Shown here one piece after another: positions 12,423-24,800 of a DNA stretch of 64,000 bases (position 1 is its first letter; each line of letters begins with the position of its first letter). Made by a program: the position numbers and the translations under genes. The notes under the pieces were generated by a model. The model ran no database searches. It was not told the origin of the DNA and saw only the letters and a list, made by a program, of their open reading frames with translations. The DNA is taken from the NCBI GenBank assembly GCA_036571765.1, contig BROE01000024.1, forward strand, positions 4,384,132 through 4,448,131, in the 5' to 3' direction. The DNA comes from Plecoglossus altivelis (taxonomy: Eukaryota; Chordata; Actinopteri; Osmeriformes; Plecoglossidae).

Positions 12423-14760
12423 ACTGACCGTCTGTTTGCAGAAGAGTACACCTTTCATGACTTCCTCATTGTTCAGAGTGTGTGTGTTTGTTTGCATGGG
12501 TCGGAATGTGCATGTGTGCATGTGTGCGCATGTGTGCCTTTTAGTTGAGTTGAGCTGGAGGGCTCGTTTGTTGTGTACTCCAGCACCCTGGCTATCCAGC
12601 AGTCTGGCTCTGAGGCCTGGACACGGAGCAGAACACACAGGATACATTTGTTTTTCAAATGTAAGCAAATCCCTTTGCTTTAGCCTTTGAATAAAGGCAA
12701 AGTAGGCAATGCTGTTGAGAAGGATTCTTTGTCATATTTGCCTACACTAAGTTCACATCTTGATAGCAACCAATATATCTAAAGGTTTAAAAGTGATGTG
12801 AAATCATTCCAGCATGAGGGCATCGCTTAACAGTAATACTCATGACCAATCATAAAGGGGTACCCTGACTGTTGATTGGACAGGCTACACGTCTGTCTCC
12901 CGAAATGTGCGCACTATGCCCCTCCACTCAATGCTTGTTACTGTAGTCTGTGGGAGTGGCATGGAAGGGAGGAGGAGGGATATTTACCATGACTTCACAC
13001 CGCCCCAGTCCCAGAGGAACAGGCCAGAAAAATCGAAAACTACTCTCAGATGTGAGGTCATCGTGACTTAATTGAGAGCGGCGCTCGCCGGTGGAAAGCC
13101 GTGTGCATGGTGAGTGTTGGAGGGGGGACAGCCAGAGCAAGGGGAAACAGAAGGACGAGTCTTTGAACTCCCTCCTCAGCGTCTGCACAGGTCACATGGT
13201 CAGTCCACATGCAGAAGAGAGCTGGCTCTGTGTGCCGCATTCCTCGCTGAAAACACTCATGCTGTTTCACTACAACAGCTAGATTCATGCTTCCACCAGA
13301 CAGTGCAGCGGAAATGTGGGGGATGAATTCACCCCCCCTCACCCTCTCTCTGTCTGTCTCTGCATGGGTTAAATATAGAATCCCAGAAAGCGTGTGGTGA
13401 TGCAGCAGGGCGATGAACTTCGAGCATGCTGGGGGAGGGGTTTGGAGATCAGGGTTAGGCTTTTATTGAGAGGGAGGCAGAGCACATCAACAGCACTCAG
13501 CACACTACTGCTCTCCAATCAGATCAATACGTGGAGAGAGACAGACACACAGAAAGAGAGAGCCAGTGATCACATTGCCAGAGGGGTTGTGAGTGAAGCA
13601 GGATGACAGCAGACATTGAACTAGAGCAGAACTAGTCAGCTCTATCTTCACAGACAGACAGCAGCTCTGGTCATCCTTCTTTCATACTGCTTGTGGTTCA
13701 GGCTGAGACACCAGGAGATCAGTCCACGTTCTGAATGATATCAACACTAATGTTGTGTCATTACAGCACAGGAAACACCAGGGAGACACTGAGCAGCAAG
13801 ACCTCAGCTGGCCAGGCAACCAGGCCTGGCTCCGGGGAGGGTGGGTGGTGTGTGTGTGTGTGTTGCGTGAAAGAGAGAGGGGCGTTTTTCTCCTAATGAC
13901 TGGGAGCAGCTGTGTCTTAACTACCCCTGCGTGGCTACCATCACTTTGCTCATGGGGCAGGCTGGGGTTCAGGGAGGGGACCCTACGCACCCGAACTACA
14001 CCCTCACCCTCTCCCAAGCCCTCCCTGGTTTAACCCTCCTCATTTAGCACGCAAGAGGATAGGGTTCCATCAGCACTGGGGCTTGAGGACGAGAGGTGTG
14101 TGAGAGCGTGAGAGAGTGTTTCAGAGAGAGGGAGAGACAGAGAGAGAGAGGAAAAGGAAGTGTGTGCGAAAGAGAAAGAGGAAGCCAGTGAAAATGTGTG
14201 CGTGTGTGTGTGAGAGAGAGAGAGCAAGCCGTCCAGACACCCACCTGCGGTACTCCCACAGCAGGGATGGCAGGTGCGACGCCAGTGATGACGAGCTATC
14301 AAACACAGCTCTGTGTACAAGCTTCAACACACAACACCCCTGGCTGCTCCAGCCCTCCACAACTACAAATGAGAACACATTGTGCTGACTGAACACATCC
14401 AACCCCTCCAGGGCTTCTACCCCCCAAACATCCACCCAGGAGCCCACACCTGCTGGAGCAGATCAGGAGAGGGCTTGTGACTGGGGCAGGATGATCCTAG
14501 ACATCACACTAGAGCCCAGCTAGGCAGCCCTATTCCTCCCAGACATGCTCACTGCTCATCATCCTTTGTTTGGAATGCACTACTGGAGGGACTGTTTGAA
14601 TGTGACCTCTCACTTTTTCCTGTGACCTTGACCTGGGCTGTTCAACGCTGCTTAGGCTCATTATGCCTATGTGACTAGGCGTTCACTCAAAGTCAAGTTT
14701 TCTCTGTGATCCACTATCGCACCACAGAAACGACAGTTGACATCTAATATAAATGCCTCT

Positions 14761-14761
<1 letters not shown>

Positions 14762-14804
<43 letters not shown>
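14762..14804. repeat. (CA)n microsatellite
   Basis: An uninterrupted run of about 21 CA dinucleotides. Confidence 0.95.
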
Positions 14805-14807
<3 letters not shown>

Positions 14808-15683
14808 CCCAAAAGATTTATGACATCCATTTCTGGTGCTGACTTGGTAAGAGGATTACTGTACTCCAGCACAGCCAAATCATGGGAGGGGTTAATCCAC
14901 AGCATGCAGTGGCTGCTACGCTGTTATGACATGCATCATCCAGCCAGCTTTTGATGATGATGTAACCATGGAGGCTGCCCTGTTCATGTAGTGTGTGTGC
15001 GCGTGAGTGTGTGTCGGACATGAGTTCCAGAACATGGTATTTATCTGACAACCAGAACAGAAAAGACCAGTGAGATTTGATCAGCCAAATGACATATTTC
15101 ATTTTGTTTGCACTCAAACGGCATGAAATGAACTCAGTCACCCCTCAAGCTGGCACACTGTCAGTTGTGAGTGTTCATGCTTACTCTGCCTGGCTCTTCT
15201 AAGCTCACTAAGAGAGCAGGACACACTCTCAGAAGGGATCTCTTCGTGAACATAAATCATGGTCAGACAGCTTCGACCTCATGATTTCTCTCAGAGAGCA
15301 GTTGGGGAGGATTGCAGGCGCAATCAAACGGCTTACTGTAATAGTCTGAGTCAGAAGTTTTCCTCAGGCAGCCGGCAACTTTGTCATGATGGGATGCGTT
15401 CGTTGCGGTGACCACAGAAGTTTCACAAACTTACACGGCAAATTCCTCTCGCCAAGTTGTACTAGCGTCACATCTGATAGGCTACACATTATTTCAAACG
15501 ACACTTTTTGAAACACCATTGCCCAATTCTTGTTAGTCACACACAAGCGGTACAGTCGGAGTAAGCGGCTGAGGTTTGCTAGCTTCAGCACACACTGCCT
15601 CCCCCCCTGTCTAGTCTAATAGCAAGACAAAACACAAACAGCTCAACCAACAGTCAAGAGTAGAATTAGAGCCCGAATTTTAC

Positions 15684-15767
15684 CTCACAAACCGGAGATG
15701 CTTTGTTTTGCTTCTTGTTTTTGTCCTCTTCATTGTCTTGCGGTGAATCAGTCGAACGTGTCGCCAT
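15684..15767 (-). CDS. arhgap21: arhgap21, first coding exon (partial gene)
   Basis: ARHGAP21 is a large Rho-family GTPase-activating protein with PDZ, PH and RhoGAP domains that acts at the Golgi and at cell junctions. Only its N-terminal exon is here. The minus-strand ATG at 15767 opens 28 codons beginning MATRSTDSPQDNEED and ending SPVCE, followed by a GTAAAA donor at 15683, in phase 0. The human protein, as I recall it, begins MATRRTGLSEGDGDK and is likewise acidic and Lys-rich before the PDZ region. The neighbours prtfdc1 and enkur on the same strand match the human order, which supports the call more strongly than the short peptide does. The PDZ, PH and GAP exons would lie to the left, beyond the window start. 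A teleost paralogue suffix (a or b) cannot be assigned. Confidence 0.7.
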
Positions 15768-18700
15768 TATTTCATTTCAAACCACAGTGGTTAAAGTCCT
15801 TCCGAGCCCACATTGAGATGGGGAGGAGAGTTACAAAACCAAGCGATGCTCCGTCAAGATGAGTGGTAGAAATGGAAGGGATTTATTTAATCCACCCTGT
15901 CCTCCTCCTTCATATCCACCGGCCCGGGAACACTGAAATCAAACACGCGCAGTCCAATTAAAAGAATGTCACCGTAAGGCACGTCATTCACACGTGTCCT
16001 AAACAAGCGACTGTTTATGACAGCCTCCCTACTTGTGTTTAGACACACAGCACATCCCAATCCCGAACGGTGAATTCGTGTAAGCCTACTTAATTACAGT
16101 TGTATAGTGTGTATAGTGTTATCGTACAAAGTAGTGGCCCCGAAAGCAGCACGGTGCACGGATGGGGTTGTCACTTTGAACTAATCCAACAGACAAGTTC
16201 CTACTCTAAGCCTGTTCTTAATTGTCCACGCTGGGACACAAGTAAACAAGATGACATGGGCCTTCCTTTTCCAACGTGTGCTCAATTCTGGACGTGCAAA
16301 AAAAAGGCCTAAGATAATAGCTGACGTTTGACTGAGCGCTTGGATGGGATTAATGACAAGCGGGAGCGCAAGCTGCGACCATGGGCCACAAACCATAAAA
16401 ACAACATTGAAAAAGGTTGTGTACGCAAAAGGACAATGGACAAGTCACCTCAAATAAAACGTCATACACAGCAAACCCTTACAATTTGGGCTGTCACTTC
16501 AAACTGAAATCATGAACGCACTTGTAACTAAACCCATTCATTACACTGCATGCAAGTAGCTATGCCTGAAACGTTGCGAAGAACGGATGGCACGCTGTCG
16601 CAAAGAGCGCCACAAAAAACCTACCTGTTATTAATTCAGTAACTCCGGAAAATAACACATAGTCCACGTTTTTTATCACGACTTTTGGAATCGTGAGAGT
16701 ATTTCAGATCTCTAAGAGGCCAAGTCGGTTAAAAAGCAAAAAGACAGGCTGACGCAGACCAAACACATACGTCGCTCAAACTGGCTTTTTCTCTTCTTAG
16801 AGCCACACACTGGCAGCTACCTGTTAGGAAAAATACACTGGAAACATGGTAAACGCCCATTACTATACATCCTTTCCAATCGATGTCGATCAATATTATG
16901 GCTGCTCTTCATGTATTTCCGTGAAAATTGAAGTCTTTCTTCCACATTTGTTGACGGAATCCAATCAAAAACTATTGTACCGTATGCCCACTATCCTTGT
17001 TGGCGGCGCGACAAACTGGATTGTGAGATTGACAAATCTCCGATTCTCTTGAAACACCGCCCCTTTGCTGGCCCTCGGGGCGATCATCCAATCACATTCA
17101 TCCATTGAAATGCGTATTTTTAAACCCCAGCCAACAGGACGCGTCCTTACACAAATATGAAGGTATAATGGTCAAACTGGTGCAAAAATATGACATGATG
17201 TTTGTTTAAAATGAAATATGCCAGACGAGTTTTATTTTAAGCTTTAAATCTTTAAATCATCTCCAATGTTTGCTGAATGAAGATAAATTATAAACGGAAT
17301 GTGTGGGTTAGTAGTAAGGACATACATCCTTAGGGGACTAACTTTTCTATTAAAGTCTGCCAAAACCTATGCGAATACATATGTCTGTATGTCAGTAACT
17401 AACGGCACATACAAGTAACAAGTACATTATCAGCCATGTCTATTTCTATTGGCGACTTTAATGTCGTTTTTGAAATGCTCAGATGTAGTCCTCTGGAATA
17501 AAATGCCTGTGCGACCTTACACCGGACCGTCTGGTCTTTAACTGTATATTTACTGTACTTTTTTATTGTGACACGAAGGGCATGGCAGACACATGGAACT
17601 CTACGGTGCAGGGAAAATGCAACACAGCTGATCTAGACAGACACAAAGGCAGGCAGTGTCCTGTTTGCTGGCCACTCCAACAGCACAATAGACGAGGGGA
17701 CAATAGAGGGGACTCTTTTGACCCGTTTTGTTGTGAGGGCTCGCCAGCTATTGAGAGAATCTATTGTCTAAAGCTCCCAAACAATGTAGCATTTAGCTTT
17801 TTCTTAGGGTAGTCTCTGTGAACAAAGTCGAAAAATCGTTTTTTGTGCGTTTTCTTATCAATTAATTAATACATCAATTGACAATGCACAGAGCCCCTAA
17901 TGCTTATGTGTTGCACCAGTATGCCAACTGGTTTATGTCGTTTTACAAAGTAATATTTGGGGCAAACTTATTGGTCAAAAAAAAGATAGGTTTGCTGACA
18001 GACAGACAGACAGATAGATATTTCATACAGAAAGTAGTTTTCCATCTCCATAAGTGAGATCACAGACAAGCAATAAAATTAAACTGGCTAACACAAAGAA
18101 AAACAATGTTGTTTTGAGGGGCCTTCTTCCAAACAACACAGGCTGGCTGCATCTCTTCCTGTTAGCTCATTACACTACGGAATCAGATGTTAAATCTGTA
18201 TAAACTGATCTTCTAGATGAAAGAGATGTGAGTAAAGCACACAAGAAGCACTGAAATAAACACATCTCAATAAAATATGTTTTACTGCAGTCTGCGGGAT
18301 CCAACTGATAAATTGTGGTATTTTGGTTTCGTGGGATTTAGTCGTAAATAAAATGTCTTGCCTTGTTTTGCACATCCGTATTTTGGCGCTGTCGTGCAAA
18401 TTTAATTTAATCTACTCTAATTGAACCAGTGTGTTTTGACAGTACAGTTGTATTTTTTAGGTGACGCCTCATGATTTTACTGTCGCTTCAAACGGTGCGT
18501 CTGTAGTCCTGGTCTTGCGGAGTCAGAGTGACTCCAATAGTCAGGAGGACATAGATTATGGATGGAAGCGAATGTTTGGCTGGATTAGAGGATCACGTGA
18601 AGTTCCAAACGAAGTGGCGGTGTATTTAAGCCAGGTGGAGATTCTGAGAGATTGAATAGCAAAGCATGCCATGGAGACGAGGGGATCCACATTACAGCAC

Positions 18701-21700
18701 GCAAACTTTGCCAAGTGTGAGAAAGAGTCCTTCCCAAGGTAGATCGCAGTCAGATTACTCTTCATTACCTGAAAGGCTTAGCTGTATCTAAAACGTTTAA
18801 ATATCGAATACCACTTTGTAAATGGGTGAAAGTATTTGAGGTACATTTGTACAACAAGATACAGAATGTTCAACCAATGTAAAGGTTGTATAAGAGAACA
18901 TTAATATGGCTGAGTGGTGTAATTGGATGACACCCAACATCAGCCAATGTATCAGGCCTTCTGGCAGGGTAGCATCTACTGGAACATGATGTACAGGAGA
19001 CAGAGACAGAAAGAGAACATTTAGACTGCATATTTGTGGATCTCACTGTATCTGAATGGGTCTGGTAGATTTTGCAGAGTTATGGTTTTGTATAAGCCAG
19101 GGCAGCAATTGAAATGAGGTGGCAGGTACAAATCAAGAACTAGGTTGTTGTTTTAACTTTGGGAATCATGAAAAAGTCAGTCGGAGAGAGGAGATTGAGG
19201 TGGTAGATATGTCCACTCCTCGGGTCTGTTGTGAAACACAGGAAAACGCCAAGCACGAAGAGATAACCTCAGTCATCGAGGTTCGAATGATAGACGGGTC
19301 TTTTCGAAGGAATGTGAGATTTGGAGAGTTGACATGGCGATCTGGCAGCATGAAAAGATAGAACCGTGGCGTTAAGGTGGCCCACTCTCAATGGTAACAA
19401 CAAAAGCACAATGCTTTTGGGGAGTAAACACGTTTTCATCTGTTGTCCTGGTGAGCTGAAATCGAATCCCAACGCACTGTTGAAGCGGCGGCTTCGTATG
19501 TCAAGTGAATACATGCGAGGCCATTCAAAGGCACAATTCCCGTTTTGTTCCTTTTGTTCTCTGCTCAGTTCACCTGTAGCCCAGTTCCTCTGTTCTGGCC
19601 CCGGACACAGTTCCCTTAAAGGAGCGCTACAAAGCCACGGCCTGAGAACCTTGAACGGCTTTTTGTCCCTTCCGCCCTCCCCCAGATCTGGCTTCAAGGT
19701 GAGGGACAATGGCGGGCAGATTCCCAGGGTGCTGTGGAGAGGTACCTGGCGCTGCAGGTAAGTTAAGCGTCCCCAAGTGCTGATGTAGGATAAAAGGGGG
19801 ACAGGGAGCTTCAGCTGATGGCACAATGGGCATCATTGTGGCTCCTGCCACATGGATAGCTATTCTAGAATGCCTTCTTTCTCGGGGAGTGTGGGGGAGG
19901 GAGGGGCGGTTTCACTCCTTCGTCCCTCCTGCCAATCCAAGCCTATAGATGAGGCCGCTCCTAAAAGATGGTGTGTTGTCAGGGCGACGTTATGATTTTG
20001 TCTACGTTGCTGCGGCTCTTCGCCAGATGTCAACCTAAACAGTGGCTGGTTTACCCAACCAGATGAGAGGGTCGTGACTGCAGGTAAATCCGTTGCGTTC
20101 CCTCTGTGATCTACTGGATTCCTGTATCCTTCCAGCACTATTTGTCTTAAGTCAGGGAACTTTTACAACAACATACTGCTTCCCGGGTGGGGCTTTTGTT
20201 TTCAGGCTCAGTTATGTCAACAGTCACACCACAGGCAGACAAGACCTGCTAATGGGGCGTCACCTCGGGCCCGGAGGTGAAGAGGTTGAAGGGTAAAGAG
20301 AGGAGAGGAACACTTCAGACTTCTAAGTACTGCTTGAAAAGTAAACACAATCGTCCACGTTGTCTCCCCATCTCTGTCTGGGAGTGTGCGGACCCAGAGA
20401 CGTGCTCTAGTAACAACAGGTCACCAGGGAGTTCAACCTATTTCAGAACCCTGTTTACGTTCAACCTCAAGACCTCTCCCGAGAGACTTCTTACTTTCTT
20501 ACTGAACAAAAGAGTGTGTGAGTGTACGTTTGTGTAGAAGTTGTTTAGATTGTTAGGTAATTAAGAGGAAAGTGTGTGTAACCGCATGGCAACGCTCTCC
20601 AAGTGCGTGCTGAGAGAAGTGAAGCATGGGAGAGAAGCACAGTCCGGTGCCACGCACAATTGATGTTTAGTCACCCAGAGACAACACAGCCCTTGAGAGA
20701 TTGTGTGTGTGTGTGCACGTGTGTGGGTATATAAAAGCATTATATATGACTATACAAAGATGTCTTTGTAAAACCTGTTTTTCCACAGCTTACAGTAACA
20801 ACCAAACAACATATGCAGACTCTGGGGTTTTTGCAAAGTATGAAAGACAATATGAACTAATCCTCAACGGGCACAACAAGAGAACGGCAGCAGACAGAAG
20901 GAGCCAGGACAGGGTGACAGATGGACGTAGCCATGACAACCCAGTGCCAGGCTGGCGCCCACTCCTGTTTCCGGGACAACAGGGGGCGCTGTTGAAAATC
21001 CGGTCTCTCCTCTCCACCTCGTCCGTCTCCCCCGCTGAGTTGGTCACGAGGGCGTCGACAGACGAACGGAACACAACCCTGCTTGCGTCGGAGCCACCCA
21101 AAGTAGAGGGGGTGAAGACTATCTGCAGGGAGGGATCTGACGCAAGATTAAAAGGCTCTTTTTGTGTTTGCGCTCTTGCAGTCTAGCCTTCAGGTCTGAA
21201 ATTGTTTACAATGAGTTGGTGAACAAACAATCTATTGCAGAATGACCAAGAGTCCCCATGCCAAGCAAAACAAATCTGGGGTAAAAGTGGGGTGCTGCTT
21301 CATTCCCTGAGCTGCTCACGGAGGGGGAGGTAGCAGGAGAGTCTCGGGCTGAACATACGGCTCTTTTGTGGTGTTCCTTTCTGTCTCTCTCTCTCTCCGG
21401 GCAGGAACACTCTGTTCTATGGTCAAACTCCTCAGATACATACACCCCGCCTTCCTGTGTACTTCATCACACACACCCCTGGAGATCAAGGTCCCAGCAG
21501 TATTTCAAGTTAAGTTGACATAGGATTGAAAGAATACGAATCAACCATGTTCCATTTCCCTTTGATTTAAAAGCACATTAGGGATTTCACAATGTATTTA
21601 ATAAGCCACAGCAGTATCACAAAGCTAAAAGCATGAAAAACTGAAGTCAACCAAAGAGCAAACCAACTAATAGACCAAAAGAGGTAACAGGGTATGATTT

Positions 21701-21835
21701 GTCGCATAGAAATCAAATAATAATTGGTACTTATAAACATACAATCAACGAAAAACTCAGGACACTTGTACGACTTGGAAGACTCAGGTGTTATGTCACG
21801 TCGGTTGCGTTGAGGAGTTTGGTGTTCTGGACAGC
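15768..21835. other. Intergenic: arhgap21 promoter side and downstream flank of prtfdc1
   Basis: No exon is supported. The part next to arhgap21 (15.8-17.1 kb) is less repetitive, contains CpGs (for example around 17.0 kb) and a CCAAT sequence near 17.09 kb, and probably includes the 5' leader and promoter. 17.1-19 kb is AT-rich with a short GACA tract near 18.0 kb. The 19-21 kb part has scattered open frames without recognisable similarity. I saw no strong poly(A) signal for prtfdc1; an ATTAAA on the minus strand near 21.6 kb is the best candidate. Confidence 0.5.
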
Positions 21836-24800
21836 TCAGACCTTGTACTTGGCCTTTCCCTTCTCACTGATGACACAGAGGTGCTGGAGGGAGCAGATAG
21901 CAGGGATGGAAGAGAGGGGAGGAGAGCTTGTCAATCAGATGTTCAACGAGTCAAGCGAGACCGTTCTTCTAGTTTATGGAACATCACAGAAATATGTTTT
22001 CATCCCTCTAGTCTGCAGGCTGTACATTTGTTCACCCAAGCTTCCTTATCTGATGTGGTGTTGAAATATTGTGGTGAGGAACCTCCCCACAACCACCACC
22101 AACACCACCCCTGACTGCAGATCTATGAGGGAGGGGGGGATGTTGGAATGTTAGGTCACATGTTTCCCAGTCAAGAGTCACCTTGTATTTCACCGTTTCC
22201 TCGAAAGGAACCTGTTCTCCCTGGCAGTATGCCCTCACAACTCCACATCTTTTTTTCTGTCCTTATCTTTACACATTAGAAATGAATAATGTGGCAGCAA
22301 ACGTGTTTTGGTTTGGCCTGTGCGTAGTTGGCAGGTAGACTGGACTCTGGTGTTGTAAAGCAGCATGCAAGTGAGGATCCTTTCGTAACATTAATATCTT
22401 TCAACTGTTGAAACAGATGTTTGTCATCTATATTTGAAATGTGCAATCTACAATCTGATAGATTGGAAAAGGGGGGGGGGTCAATTCACATAACGTGCTG
22501 ATCCTAACCCAGACATACCCCAAAAGGTTTTATGGAAGTCAACATCATGACACAAAAACAAACATACACACTCGTGCATCTGGTTTGGAGCACATTGGAT
22601 CTCATAAATTGGATACCGACTAGTGGAAAGGTCCACACAGAGATAAGAACGGTAAATTTCACATAAGAATGCACTAACTCAATTTAAAATGCTAGGAGTG
22701 TTGGCATGAGACACGGTGCTAGTCTGGAAGAATAGACAGGTATTTCAAAACGTATACACACAATTACATGGTCCTACACTTTTTAAGCTGTACGGCACTG
22801 TCCATTAAAGTGTGCGATGTTGATTTGCCCCTGCACACCAATCTCCCCTTACAAGAGTGCCTGTAGGGGTAGTTGCATTTCAAAGGTAAGAGGTGTCCTT
22901 TTAATCTACTGATGTTTACTTTGAGTTCTTTCTCCAACCTCTTTCATCTCCTCCAGACTGTCATGTAAAGGTCACTGCATAGGTAAGGTGATAAATTGAG
23001 CTCTGGCCTTACGTTCAGGTCACGGAAATATTCGTTGTAGTCTAACGCGTAGCCCACGACGAAACGGTTGGGGATCTCAAATCCCACATCTGTTGAGGAA
23101 GATACAGAATAATCAGAATGTGCATTTGTCAACGAGGTAGACATAGTCTGAAGGATTTATAAAACGCTGGTAAATTTTGAAGAGGTTGAATAGGGTCTTC
23201 TATACACACGCATGTTTTAGGGTAAAAGAATACCTCACATCCAAGCTAGTCAACTACAGCATTATCAGCATCGTCTGATATTACTGTATGGACCACTCGA
23301 CCAATGAAAATAGGTTAACATGTCAATTGTCGGACGAGTGGCAGACATTGATTATGGCTGCGAGACAAACATGGCTGAACAGGGTGTGGAGGGGGGACAA
23401 GTCAGATAGAGGTACGTACAGTCAGGGAGGCACCCAACTACTTTAGATACCCTTTTCACCAGCAAGCTGAAACAGAACACACAGTATCACAGTACAAACA
23501 TTAGCTACTGGGCACATCTTTTACAAGACAGATCATGGACAATTTGATTAGATTTGCATTAAACATGACCTGACAGCAATAAAGCTCATGCAAGATATTT
23601 GAGAAATATCACTTTATGGTTAAGTAAATCGCTAGGTAAGGAATCGAAATGCACTAGAACTAGAAAATAGCACATCTTCCCCAACAGCCCTCGCTCATAC
23701 CATGTCTATAGTCAGCACGCACGGAGACAAGACCTCTACAGTCTGAGGAACAGAACTGACTGGCTGTCCAGACAGGAAGAGGGACGTCATTTTCAAACGG
23801 CTGTAACAGCTTTGGCATTTCCCCCGTGCAGAGCCTGTGCCACTCACCCCGTAACCTTGACCATCTTGGGTTCAAAAGTCTCCACATGTTTCAGAAGAGC
23901 CTTCATGGTCTTTCCTGTGTCGACTATAGCCTGAGGGGAGAAGAAGAACCATGTGGATGTTTAACGTTTTATCAGGCGGCAGGGATATGAGAACCACAGT
24001 ACTACAAAGCATATCAAGAGGTCGGTTGGTTTATCATTGACATATTATGTTGCGTTGCCTAACATAATGGCGTGTGTGTGTGTATGTGGGATGAGGGGGG
24101 GGCAGTAGGTGTGTGTGTGTGTGTGTGAGTGTATGTTACATGAAGCCACGACTCTACTGTTGATGTGATCTGCAATGCTGTTTCCACTGAGAGTCACAGT
24201 AACCCTGACAGCTCTGATGTGATATAGTGTTTACACATGGATGACTTCAGTCTGGAAACTTTCCCATCTGAAACTTGATCTTGCAGAGGAAATACCTCCT
24301 CTTCTCCCTTTTGTTTTCAAGACAGAAAGACTGCTAAAGAGCTGTGGTCAGTATTGGGAGATTCTGTTCTCAGTTTGTCCATAAACAAAAACAATGTGGA
24401 TGAAAATCTACTATCAAACTTAGGAAACAAAGTTTGAACTTTAACGAGATCAAATGTTGCGCTTCCACGATGTCATTGTATCCAACAGGATGCCAAGTTG
24501 TTGCAAACATGACTGGATATTGACGCTTACCTCCACAATCAGCACATTCTTCAGGGACATGGGAGAAGAAAAGAGAAACCATTTTAGTTCAACCCTCAGC
24601 GACACAAGAAGAAGGCCTGGCTGATTTCTTGCTAGGACTGACACTTAGACTTAGTTAGACTGTAACCATGGTGACATTTCTGCTTCAAACTGCAGCGTTA
24701 AGAGATACAGTACACAAGCCCATCATTGTGCAGCCTCATAATGTAGGATTGTCTGTAGTGTACAGTGAGTCCAAAGTTGCAGCTAAGGGTCTTGGTGTTG

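Larger units (their letters stand above)
8420..15683. other. Non-coding stretch between the two candidate arhgap21 first exons
   Basis: Presumed intron or promoter DNA. It holds a G+C-rich segment next to the alternative exon (8.4-9.4 kb), a 14-bp tandem repeat near 9.85 kb, a SINE relic near 10.4 kb, (CA)n tracts at 10.84 and 14.76 kb, a (GGGA)n tract at 11.93 kb and a 13-bp array at 12.29 kb. No exon with family similarity was found on either strand. Confidence 0.5.

Noticed and set aside
12928..13188. Minus-strand segment with a vague resemblance to the arhgap21 second exon (F-W-P spacing)
   Set aside because: Only a few residues match, the frame does not continue into the PDZ sequence, and a donor after it would not preserve the known protein.
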